From: Thoreauomyces humboldtii | Lineage: Eukaryota > Chytridiomycota > Chytridiomycetes > Spizellomycetales > Powellomycetaceae | Reading direction: 5' to 3' | DNA length: 40,542 bases | Assembly: GCA_027596035.1 (NCBI GenBank) | Contig: JADGJA010000115.1 | Location: 1 to 40,542 of the forward strand | Shown: positions 31,775 through 40,542 of the stretch, in pieces | How positions within the stretch are numbered: position 1 is the first letter of the stretch | Layout of the letters: each line of letters opens with the position of its first letter | Notes under the pieces: generated by a model | The model's database searches: none | What the model saw: only the letters and a program-made list of their open reading frames with translations | What the model was told of the DNA's origin: nothing | Position numbers and translations under genes: made by a program

Positions 31775-34736
31775 ATGTCGGCGAGATTCATAGACGCATT
31801 CAGTGTAGGTCATATCCAGTCCAGTGGCGCAGCCAGGAGGTTCAATACACTTTCGCAGCGGCTCATGCTTCGCTTGCCCGACCTTCACAGCTCGACAAGC
31901 CAAAAGAGTCGACCGAACTCATCTTCCGTCGACTGCAGCGTGGACAGAAACTGGACGATGAAGTCGCTGCGTATTTCAGAGATAGGTGGGGAGCGCCCTC
32001 TGCCCAAAATGTTTACAGGCGAGGTCTTTTCTCATCAAGGTGGTCTCCCCTGCACAGAGCTACAGTAGAGGAGAAGTATGCATCCGAGCTTGTCCGACTC
32101 GGCCGCAAGCACTCGATCACTGCGGTGGACAAGGAGTTTGTGGGGCAAGTGTAGTGGCGTGGCTCGGTCACCTTGGATGACCTCAGGTCTGATGATATGT
32201 ACTCTTCACCACGACAGAACGTTCCAGGAAGTATGGGAACAGTTGATGGGAACGCTGCAGGAGGTGGCTGCTTTGCACAGCTCGCTAGCGCGTGAGATGA
32301 CGGAGAAGATGGAGCGACCACTTCGCAGTAGGATGCACTCCGATCCGGAGTGGTCGAAACTGAAGCAGGTATCTTCATGCTAAGATCGGCAGTGGGCGGT
32401 GCGAGCTGTGATTTACGTAGGAGCTATCTGATAGTACGAAGCCGACTTTGGGCGCGCTACCAAAAGCTACGACGATGCCATTGTCAAGCATCTGAAGGTC
32501 CGGTGGAATGGGCTAATGCCGCGTTCCTTGAACAAAATTTCTCACGGGATTTTCACGGATAGGCGATACAGAAGAGCGGCAAAAGCTCCGGCAAGTCCGA
32601 CAAGCTCGGTATGTTATCGCTGGTGCAAGTACTGCAGGTGTGTATGACTCCCTTCTGATCATCATATTACAGACAAAAAAGTCTCGGACACAGCTTCCGC
32701 AAAGGAAGCAGCCAAGCTTCAGTGGATCCCGCAAGCCACGGAAGCCTTCCAGGTAGATGCCAAAGTAAGACCATGGCACCTTCAATCTGTACTCATGCGA
32801 ATACTTTCAGCGCTTTCAACTCATGGATGAAACTCGGTTGGCATCATTGAAAGAGGTCCTTGCCAAGTACGCAGACTTGGGTGTTAGGCATGAGGGCGCC
32901 AGGAGCGCTGTAAGATCTTTTGCTTGCGCTCCGGATTTCTGGACCGAAACGCTCACTATGACGCTATTATAGCTAGCCGATGGAGTGCTTGCGGCCACCC
33001 TTGGCTTTGATGTGACAAACGAGACCACCACATTCTGCGTGGCGAAGGGGAACAACGATGGCTCTGGTGAGCGCAGAAATCAGTGTACTCACGTTAAATC
33101 TACTGATGAAGCCTGCTCAAACCAGCTCCCACGCTTCCCGCCGGAACAATGGACTCCGCTGCGTAAGAACCAACTTCGCTCAGGTTGCCCAATGTTCTTC
33201 ATTTTCTCACGTTCAGGCTTATAGGACTTCGCGCGATAATTCTGTAGTTGGACTCCCAGATGGTGGCGTACCATCGAGGCATATGTCTTCGAACGTATTG
33301 GATGTCGTGAGTCATTTGGCAGGGATATGCGTGAGGTTCTTACCAAGATTTACGGCTAACAGCGCTGCGTTTACAGAAGCCGACGGTTGATGAAGAGGGT
33401 TATACAATTCCGCCCGGGCCCGCTAATGTCCCCTGGGATACACCTAACGGGGCTCCCCTCGACGAAGGAGACAATATGGACGGAGATGGATCCAAGTAGG
33501 ATGGTTGCCGAATTTCAGTTTGCTACGTCTTTGCTAACGAAGCTTGTAGTTCATCGCCGCAGCGAATAAAAATGGCTATTCAGAAAGAAGCCATCAGGGA
33601 GAACCCAGAAGATGCTAACAAGGCGCTACGACAGTTCCAGAATGTCTTAGGTCCAAGCACAAGTAAACTTGCGAAACGAGGGTGAGGTTGAGCTGCATCG
33701 CACTGGTTTGGTTGCCACCAGATTTTGATCATCGACGCTTAGGTCTCGTCGGATATCATACGTCGAAGGTGCTAGGCCGGATGGGTCGTCCGATGCTGGG
33801 TCTGCCCGCCGGCCGATGACTCTTGTTCTGGGAAATCCCGATGGAGGTTCGTCACCTGGCTCCATTACCGACATGTTCTCGACCGACTCCCCCTCGTCCT
33901 CCGTCGTGCCGTCCCTGGAGCCTCAGAGGACAGGCAACAGCCCGGCTTCTCAATATGGATCACCAGCATCTGGGCCTGCTCAAATTCATGCGTCGGTATC
34001 GGAGCAAGTCAACGCCTTGCTGCGAGCAAGCGAGGTCGACAAGCTCTTGTTGATGGGCGAACTCGCTTTGAATTCATCCAAAGGCTTTGCCGATCTGATT
34101 CCCGGCACGAAGTTTCACATCCGCGTCGAAAACTACGACCAGCTCGCCCAAGTGGTTCCCAACGAGACGTATGTCAAGGTGGTGTCTACCTCCCAACCCG
34201 ATCACTTCGAGGTGGACGCCTCAGCCCTCCGAGACGCTGCCGCCTCGACCGTCGTTATACTCAAATATCAGGTCCGGATCACCGAATCGGCAAATTACGT
34301 GCCGTTAACGGTTCAGCCGATCTGGAAGTGCGAGGCCAATCAAGCCTCCCTGATGCTGGTGTACCAGCTGAACCCGGGACTGCGCGATCGAGTTCAGCTC
34401 GCCGACGTGTCTTTGCTTGTCCCAATTGAGGGTGGGGGTGACATTGGACTGGTTCAGATGAAGCCTCAGGGGGTCTGGAACCCGGAACGGAAGGCCATCC
34501 TTTGGAAGGTCGGCAAGCTCGGCGGAGGCGAGACCGACGGGGAGCAGCAGAAGATACTCGCTAGGATCGAGACGACGCGAGCCTGCACTCCATCGACGGT
34601 GGCGGTCAGGTTCACGTGCGCGGGCGCACTCTTGTCCGGCATCGGCATCTCGGCAGTGCCGGGTGCTCAAAACCCGGCCCGGGTAGAGCTCGATACCGCT
34701 CTATCGTTTTCCGCTGGCAAATACGGCGCTGCTTAA
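31775..34736 (+). CDS. FCHO/Syp1 muniscin: F-BAR plus mu-homology domain endocytic adaptor
   Basis: Fourteen exons: 31775-31802, 31859-31985, 32058-32144, 32218-32368, 32435-32497, 32563-32608, 32673-32752, 32811-32909, 32973-33066, 33126-33162, 33225-33306, 33377-33495, 33550-33681 and 33743-34736; 712 residues. The F-BAR domain (about 10-260) shows ELIFRRLQRGQKL, YFRDRATVEEKYASEL and GTFQEVWEQL. A linker with TIPPGPANVPWDTP precedes a disordered Ser/Pro region. The C-terminal mu-homology domain (about 465-712) shows LLLMGELALNSSKGF, VPLTVQPIWKCEANQASLMLVYQ and a final VELDTALSFSAGKY. Muniscins start clathrin-coated pits by bending membrane and binding cargo. The intron after 32144 has a GCAAGT donor. 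Intron 7 might instead start at 32765 (GTAAGA), adding four residues. Confidence 0.88.
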
Positions 34737-35316
34737 AAGCCATCTCTCGCGTGGACTGGCTTTCTCACCGCCCCTTGTTCGTTTTTCAAAAACATCCTCA
34801 ATATACTGCCACGTGCCTCATTTCTTTACTCTTTCCAGTCTTGCAAATGCCGGCGTGCGGGTCACGGCGGGCCAGAGAGCTTCGTTCTTTCGCACCGCGC
34901 GGTGTCACTTGCGCGAATGCGGCCGTTCAGTGCACAGTAGAGTCTGAGTAGACGCAAGGCTGCAACGATCGAACCTCGCGCGCAACAAGCTGCGGTGTGG
35001 GGCTGTGGGCTGTGGGGGTCATGTTTAGACAGCCATCGTCATCCTTTTGAGAAACCCGGGCTGCTCGGCCTGCTCGGGCCTCTCCCCACAGCCTTGTCAT
35101 TGGTAAGTCAGCGGTTCGCCGCAAACGAGCAATCCGGGCCAGAGGGTAGTACTGTGTACGTCGCATCGAGGCGGGGTACGGATATGCTGGGTGCCGGAAT
35201 ATAAAAGGCGAGCAGGGAGCGTCGAATCTCTTTCAGCATCAAAGCACTCGCAACCATTCAGTGAATCACATCCAAACTCACTTGACTACATTTCATTCCC
35301 AAACATCCTCAATAAC
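34737..35316. other. intergenic, 580 bases
   Basis: 3' flank of the muniscin gene and promoter of the secreted-protein gene, with the TATA box listed separately. No gene is seen. Confidence 0.6.
35200..35207 (+). promoter_or_regulatory. TATA box of the secreted-protein gene
   Basis: TATAAAAG lies 117 bases upstream of the ATG at 35317. The same octamer stands at almost the same distance before the fasciclin gene, consistent with strongly expressed secreted proteins. Confidence 0.7.
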
Positions 35317-35901
35317 ATGTTCGCCACTACCATTTTCCTCGCTGCCGTCGCTACCGCTGCTACTGCTTCTCCTCTCGCTCCTCTCGCTGCTCGCACCATC
35401 GGCGACTGCGGTGATTGGTTGTTCTACGGAAACAGGGCCGACAGCGCGGGCACCGGTGCCCTCCCTAACCATCCGGTTTGGGGCAAGAAGTTTGCCGATC
35501 ACTGTGGATGCACCGCCGCTGTCCAGGCTGCCTCGGGACCCAAGGCGTACATGGTTGCCTACGATGCCACCTCTACCATCTGCTACCCTCTCGGCATCTC
35601 CTCCACCGGAGGATCCGGCAAGCCCCTCCAGACCCTCTACCTCGACAACGCTCAGGCCGGCCTCGCTCAGAACGGCAACTACCTCGTCGGAACCAACAAC
35701 CCTCCCAGCGCATCCAACTGCATCACCCTCGACATGCCCTCCGGCAACCCTCAGCCTGCCTGTGCCGGACTCATCGGAACCACCAATTACGACTTTGGTG
35801 TCTTCACGGCTAAAACGGAAAGCGCTGACGCTAGCTGCAAGCTTTGCAAGTACGACGTGGTGGCCAACCATCACATCGGCGTTTACGGCGGCCCCAACTA
35901 G
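35317..35901 (+). CDS. small secreted protein with eight cysteines
   Basis: A single exon of 194 residues. The start was placed at the Met that opens a signal peptide (MFATTIFLAAVATAATASP); an in-frame extension upstream lacks a hydrophobic start and would overlap the TATA region. After the signal, a short Ala/Leu/Pro segment is followed by a compact domain with eight Cys, including a CxC in DHCGC and a C-x2-C near the C-terminus (CKLCKYD). It ends HHIGVYGGPN. Codon choice is strongly biased to C-ending codons, as in highly expressed fungal genes, and a TATA box lies at a normal distance. I do not recognise the family. It is not a hydrophobin (the Cys pattern differs) and not clearly a cerato-platanin. 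Effector, wall or lectin-like roles are guesses. Confidence 0.82.
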   Translation: MFATTIFLAAVATAATASPLAPLAARTIGDCGDWLFYGNRADSAGTGALPNHPVWGKKFADHCGCTAAVQAASGPKAYMVAYDATSTICYPLGISSTGGSGKPLQTLYLDNAQAGLAQNGNYLVGTNNPPSASNCITLDMPSGNPQPACAGLIGTTNYDFGVFTAKTESADASCKLCKYDVVANHHIGVYGGPN

Positions 35902-36204
35902 ACCATTGAGCACATCTCCCCTTCTGCCCCCCTATACATTTTTCTCCTGTTCTTTCATCCCCTCCATTACGCTTTTGCGTCAATATAAATGAGTTTCATC
36001 CGAATCTGGTCTTGGGTGGGCTTTCGACAGCTTGCTCCCTTCAAGGTTGGTGCCGCCGTTTGCTTTGCCAACTGCAACTCGTAGTAAGAGGACGCGACGG
36101 ACGGCCAACGACAGGGATGAGCTTGCGAGCATGCGAAGGACGCTCGACGGCAGATAGTCGTGATTGCAATGTCAAGGTATTTACAGCGATCCATTCTTCT
36201 CGTT
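35902..36204. other. convergent 3' intergenic region
   Basis: 303 bases between the secreted-protein stop (+) and the ABC ATPase stop (-). T-rich after 35920. No gene is seen. Confidence 0.6.
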
Positions 36205-37428
36205 CTACTCATCCTTCTTCCGCAAGTATTCTGGGAAAAAGAAAATAAGGAAGCATAAGCGAGCTACTTTGGCAAAGGACGGGGACCGAACGGTTGTCCG
36301 CGCGCCTACCCTGGTAGTCTTCCAAGACGAGGGGAGTCTGAACCCTGTTGATGGCCTGCTTGACGAAACGTCCGTCCTCAAGATATAGCAGACGATCGGC
36401 GTAACATTCCACGTCCGGATTATGTGTCACCTGGATGATCAAAACCCATCTTTAGATGAGTGAAGAGAAATGGTGGGAATGCCGACAGGGGTGTGGGTCT
36501 CTCCAATCGTTTGCATCATACCATGATGCAAGTGGTCTTTCTCTCGTTGTTGATCTTCAGCAACAGGTTCATGATCTCGATGGTGTTCAAAGTGTCCAGA
36601 TCTCCAGTCGGTTCGTCCAGAAGCAGGATGTCGGGATCGTTGCTCAGCGCCCTCGCTATGGTGACTCTCTGCTGCTCCCCGCCCGACAGCTCCGACGGGA
36701 GATGAGCGATCCGATCTTGGAGACCTACGGTCTCGAGGAGCATGAGGGCTCTGGCTTTGCTCTCCTTGTGAGACAGTTTCCCTCGGATGGTCATGGGTAG
36801 CTCCACGTTCTCGTAGGCGGACATGGTGCCGAGGAGGTTGAACGTTTGGAAGACGAAGCCGATGCGACGAAGACGGAGGGAGGAGAGGTGCGCGTCCGGG
36901 AGGGAGGATGTTATCGTTTCGCCGAGGATTTCTGAGTGCAGAGTGAGTTCGGGTGAGGGGTGGTTAGGTTGAAATTCGAGCATGGACCATGTGCTGGGTT
37001 TTGTTACCTACGCTTCCCGATGTGGCATCGTCGATGGTTCCGAGAATGTTCAGCAGGGTTGTCTTGCCTCCTCCGCTAGGTCCTCTCAAGATGACGAACT
37101 CTCCTCTTCTTATCGGGAAGAATTCGGAATCGGGAGCCAGGTGGATGTCGTGGAGAGCGCGGACGGCTTCGTCGGTGCCTGGGATGGTGTAGGTTTTGGA
37201 AAGATGTTTGATGGTGATGATTGTCTCGCCCAACGACTTTGTGATGTGCGGTGCATGTTGCTGGATCCAGGCGGGTGTACTACTGACGTTTGGACTTTCG
37301 CTACTCGAAATCCCGGCTGCCATGACCAAAGCCTTTTGTAGCCAGTTGATGATGAGGTCTTGGTAGTCTGTCGTGATCTGATCGTGCTGCGCACTGCGCG
37401 CGTCGGCTACGCGGACCAAAAGCGCCAT
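36205..37428 (-). CDS. soluble ABC-type ATPase of the LolD/MacB class
   Basis: Four exons on the minus strand: 37008-37428, 36522-36931, 36310-36430 and 36205-36230; 325 residues. A second in-frame ATG at 37323 would give 290. All catalytic motifs are present: Walker A GPSGGGKTT (116-124), Q-loop in VFQTFNLLG (Q169), signature LSGGEQQR (222-229), Walker B ILLLDEPTGDLD (242-253) and H-loop VTHN (H280). GFVFQTFNLL and EPTGDLD are typical of the LolD/MacB/FtsE subfamily, which in bacteria drives lipoprotein release or mechanotransmission. The protein has no membrane segment and ends shortly after the H-loop, so it is a lone nucleotide-binding subunit. No permease of the FtsX/MacB type lies in the window. 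The last exon encodes only YLRKKDE after a split Glu codon. Confidence 0.87.
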
Positions 37429-37778
37429 GCCGCAGGGGGTTGAAGTCCCGGGGATGGCGCGTTTGTCTGAACGGCCTCCGGTGCGAAGAGTCGGTGCGAC
37501 TTGTGTGACCTTGTGTGTGATGATGAGTCGCTGCTCAGAGATCGAAAAAGCTTGCTTGCTGCTGCTCTGCTGCTCTGCTGAACCCAAAAGTTGGCCCAAA
37601 GAAATCGCGTGCTGGGAGGACTCGCCCCTGAACGACCATTTCATTCTCCGACGACAACGACAACGACGACGACAATCATCCTTCCTCCTTCCTCGCAGCA
37701 TCGCCTCATCATCAGCCGACGACTGGACGAGATCGCCGTACACCTCATCATCTCCCATCACGCTTCCAAGTTCTAGCC
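37429..37778. promoter_or_regulatory. divergent promoter between ABC ATPase and permease
   Basis: 350 bases between two divergent starts. It contains CTG-rich short repeats at 37556-37580 and a CGACGACAACGAC-type repeat at 37648-37675. No TATA box was recognised. Confidence 0.5.
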
Positions 37779-40522
37779 ATGTCCGAGTACGTGTCTTTGG
37801 AAGACAGCACACGATCCCCACGGTTGCGCAGAAAGCCTGTCGTACACCATGTCCAAAGGCGTCTCGAGGCCAGGCACCTGCAGATGATTGCGATAGGGGG
37901 GACAATAGGTTCGGGAAAAAAAGATCCAGGTGATACTGTGCTTTTCAAAAGTCTGATTGTCATTCCATGCAGGCACGGGCCTGTTCATTGGGTCAGGAGC
38001 CACCATAGCATTGGCAGGCCCGATTGGAGCACTCATTGCGTTCGTCATCGGTATCAAAGAGACCCTGGCGCCGTGACCGATTTATGCATCGGTGCGCTGT
38101 GGTACTGAGGATCCCTTTGTTTTCCCAGTGGGAACTATGGTCTTCTTCACCACATCGAGTCTCGGCGAGATGGCTACGCTGATTCCAGTATCGGGCTCCT
38201 TTACAACCTTTGCAGCTCGTTTCGGTGAGCTCGTTTGCACCCATGTAAAACTCCTGACTTCTCTGCGAGCAGTACTGATGTGTTGTGGATCTCAGTTGAT
38301 CCAGGTACTTGATTCGAGCTTAAATACCGATAAATTTCTTTACCTGACACATACCTCTGTCCCTTGTACTCTCCGCGAAGCTTACTCGTTTACCCTTGGG
38401 TACGTGCGGCGACGACGCGGCTTTTCAATGCGGACACTAACCATCCGGGCATAGATGGAACTGTTAGTGCGCTGGAAGTTTTGCTTTGGAGAGCGACGTC
38501 TATACTGACTGCGCTTTTCCTCAAAGATTGGGCACAATGGGCTGTTTCTTTACGTTAGTGTCGTAAATTCCGTTAGTCATCACGATCCGAACGGCCGCTT
38601 ACCCTTCTTCTCTTCCCAAATAGCGTCCGAGCTGAGCGCGTTGGGAATAATAGTTAGCTTCTGGTACTGCTCTCAATGCCAGCAGCCGACACTTTTCTCA
38701 ATTTGTCCTCATATCATCTGATCACTGTGTGTCAGGACTCCCGACGTTCCCACATGGATATGGTCGGCGTCCGTCCTCGCGCTTCTGGTGACGATCAATG
38801 TCATCAGCGTGAGGAGTTTTGGGGAGAGCGAGTATTGGCTTGCGGCCATAAAGGTGGTGGCCGTCATAGGTGAGCGTCCAGTTTCGTGCTCAAGCCTAGA
38901 CCTTGCGATCTAACTCCCTTCTCCCGGTTCTAGTGTTCATAATAGTAGGATTCGCGTTGGATGTTGGTTGGCTTGGAGAGGGACCTGCTACAGGCGTTTC
39001 ATATTGGAAAGTTGACGGGGCGCCGTTCAAGGTACGTCTGGCGCTGCCCTCTGCTACATCAGTTACCGGATCTGAACTTCGATTGCCGGGTTTCTGCAGA
39101 ACGGGGTCCTGGGCGTCTTCAATGTTTTTGTTATCGCATTTTTTGGATTTGGAGGGACAGGTACGAAGAGAGCCATGCAGCTAAACGGTGTGAGATTGAT
39201 GCTGAAGTTCCCGGCGAATACCAGAGCTTGTTGGCATCACGGCGGGAGAGGTCAAGAACCCACGTGAAAACGTACCAAAGTGAGTCTCATAGACTTTGCG
39301 TGCTGCTCCCGCTAAGCGTAATGTCGCTTTTCCACCTTCTCGTGGATGTCGCTGATATTGTTCCTCCATCTTTTAGGGCCATCAACCAAACATTTTGGAG
39401 AATCATGTAAGAACCTGCTTTCCGTCACGAGTGACGGGAATTTGGATTGACCGCCAATGATCCATTCTCAGTCTGTTCTACGTGATGTCGGTGCTGGTCA
39501 TCGGCCTCGTGATCCGCAACGACGACCCGTCCCTCCTGGAGTCAGCCAACTCAGAGGACATCAAGATCGCACCCTTCACTCGCGTGTTCGAGATGGCCGG
39601 TCTCCCAGTTGCCGCCCACGTCATGAACGGTGTAATCTTCACGGCGGTTTTGAGCGCCGGGAATAGTGCCATCTACGCCGCTTCCAGAACCATGATGACC
39701 ATGGCGCAGGAAGGAAGGGCACCGAGGATACTCGGGGAGGTGTCTGCGAACGGTGTGCCATTGGTACGTGCTTCAATTTACCCTTTCAAATGATGATGGA
39801 TGACTCATGCTTCAAAGTAGTGGAGTTTAGCTGTCACGACGCTTGTGGGATGTCTCGCTTTCATGGGAATCATCTTTGGCGGTACGTCGACTGCTAAAAA
39901 TCGACTTCGAGTCTGGCCGAAGATGTCCCGTGCACGTGCTAAATTATTCCATCCTCCATGCCTGCAGATGGTGTCCTATTCACATGGTTACTGCACCTGA
40001 CGGGAGTCTCAGGCATTCTCACCTGGGTCTCAATCACTCTGATCCATCTCCGGTTTCGGAAAGCTTACGTTGCGCAGAACCGCGATCTGAACGACCTCCC
40101 ATATCGAGCTCCATTCTTCCCTTACGGCCAGTACCTCTCCCTCTTCCTATCGATGATCATCGTGGCAGGGCAAGGGTACGCGGCTGTCGCTACCAGGCCT
40201 TTCAGATGGCAGAACGTCGTCTCCGTGTATCGTGAGTACAGAATCTTCTTTGTCATCTAGTCGGTCACTGCCTGTCTGACCGGGGTTGTTTCCAGTGGGA
40301 ATGCCGGTGTTTGTAGGTCTTTTCCTATACTACAAGATCAGACACAAGACCGTGTTCATACCGCTCGAAGAATGCGACTTTGATACGGGACAGGCTACGT
40401 TCGAGGAAACGTCCGATTCACTCGTCAATCAGAACCTGGAGGACGGGAGCGCTCAGGAAGACGACGACGATGACGAACACGAACTTGGAGAACCTCTTGA
40501 CGAGGACGACCATATTTCATGA
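37779..40522 (+). CDS. amino-acid permease, YAT family of the APC superfamily
   Basis: Seventeen exons: 37779-37908, 37973-38050, 38129-38224, 38296-38304, 38381-38399, 38455-38462, 38527-38553, 38624-38663, 38736-38869, 38934-39031, 39100-39160, 39225-39279, 39377-39406, 39472-39763, 39821-39881, 39968-40231 and 40296-40522; 542 residues, every phase fits. The cytosolic N-terminus leads to the signature RHLQMIAIGGTIGTGLFIGSG, then GEMATLIPVSGSF, FVDPAYSFTLGWNYW, PSELSALGI, VRSFGESEYWLAAIKV, GTELVGITAGE, NPRENVPKAI, the cytosolic DLPYRAPFFPYG motif and an acidic tail. About twelve membrane helices are expected, as in yeast Gap1-type proton-coupled permeases of the plasma membrane. Exons 4 and 6 are 9 and 8 nt. 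The substrate cannot be read from the sequence. Confidence 0.92.
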
Positions 40523-40542
40523 CCTTCAGCGCAGGGGGGGGG

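Noticed and set aside
40534..40542. G-run at the window end as telomere or special structure
   Set aside because: It is nine G at the edge of the window with no repeat unit. Nothing can be concluded.

Overview
The window is nuclear DNA of an intron-rich fungus, most likely a basidiomycete. Almost every gene is cut by short introns of about 45-100 bases, with GTRNGN donors, CTNAC-like branch points and YAG acceptors. The proteins are fungal: a Kex1 carboxypeptidase, a YAT-type amino-acid permease, a muniscin, an HP1 protein and fasciclin proteins. There is no tRNA, rRNA, CRISPR array or recognisable transposase. All gene models were spliced by hand, with exon phases checked so that each total is a multiple of three.

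Layout, left half. RCC1-repeat protein (+, 42-1253); C2H2 zinc-finger factor (+, 1570-3115); mitochondrial ribosomal protein mL44 (-, 3508-4798); HP1-type chromodomain/chromoshadow protein (-, 5203-6209); a divergent TATA-binding-protein relative (-, 6628-7644); two-domain fasciclin protein (-, 8130-9634); secreted Ser/Thr repeat protein (-, 10755-11939); mitochondrial ribosome-recycling GTPase Mef2 (+, 12579-15141); pseudouridine-5'-phosphatase-like HAD enzyme (-, 15278-16186); single-domain ZPR1 protein (+, 16563-17315); small TPR protein (+, 17608-18219); transcriptional cyclin (-, 18376-20065); an unrecognised protein (-, about 20732-21797).

Layout, right half. RRM protein with a possible SPOC-like domain (-, 22445-25228); a repeat-rich stretch holding an assembly gap (25380-25660); Ubc1-type E2 with UBA domain (-, 26371-27240); Kex1 carboxypeptidase in 19 exons (+, 27587-30552); dynactin p24 subunit (-, 30894-31550); FCHO/Syp1 muniscin (+, 31775-34736); small secreted cysteine-containing protein (+, 35317-35901); soluble LolD/MacB-type ABC ATPase (-, 36205-37428); amino-acid permease in 17 exons (+, 37779-40522).

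The genes do not form one pathway. They are housekeeping functions (mitochondrial translation, transcription and chromatin, ubiquitin, trafficking, nutrient uptake) mixed with secreted proteins. Several neighbours are divergent and probably share short promoters.

The most notable observation is the TBP relative. Its C-terminal half keeps both DNA-intercalating phenylalanines, but its N-terminal half has Arg and Lys in their place, and its N-terminus carries five exact-period 13-residue R-S-x-T-P repeats. Also notable are microexons of 6, 8 and 9 nt inside conserved motifs, a lone ZPR1 domain, a bacterial-style ABC ATPase with no membrane domain, and a probable GC-AG intron.
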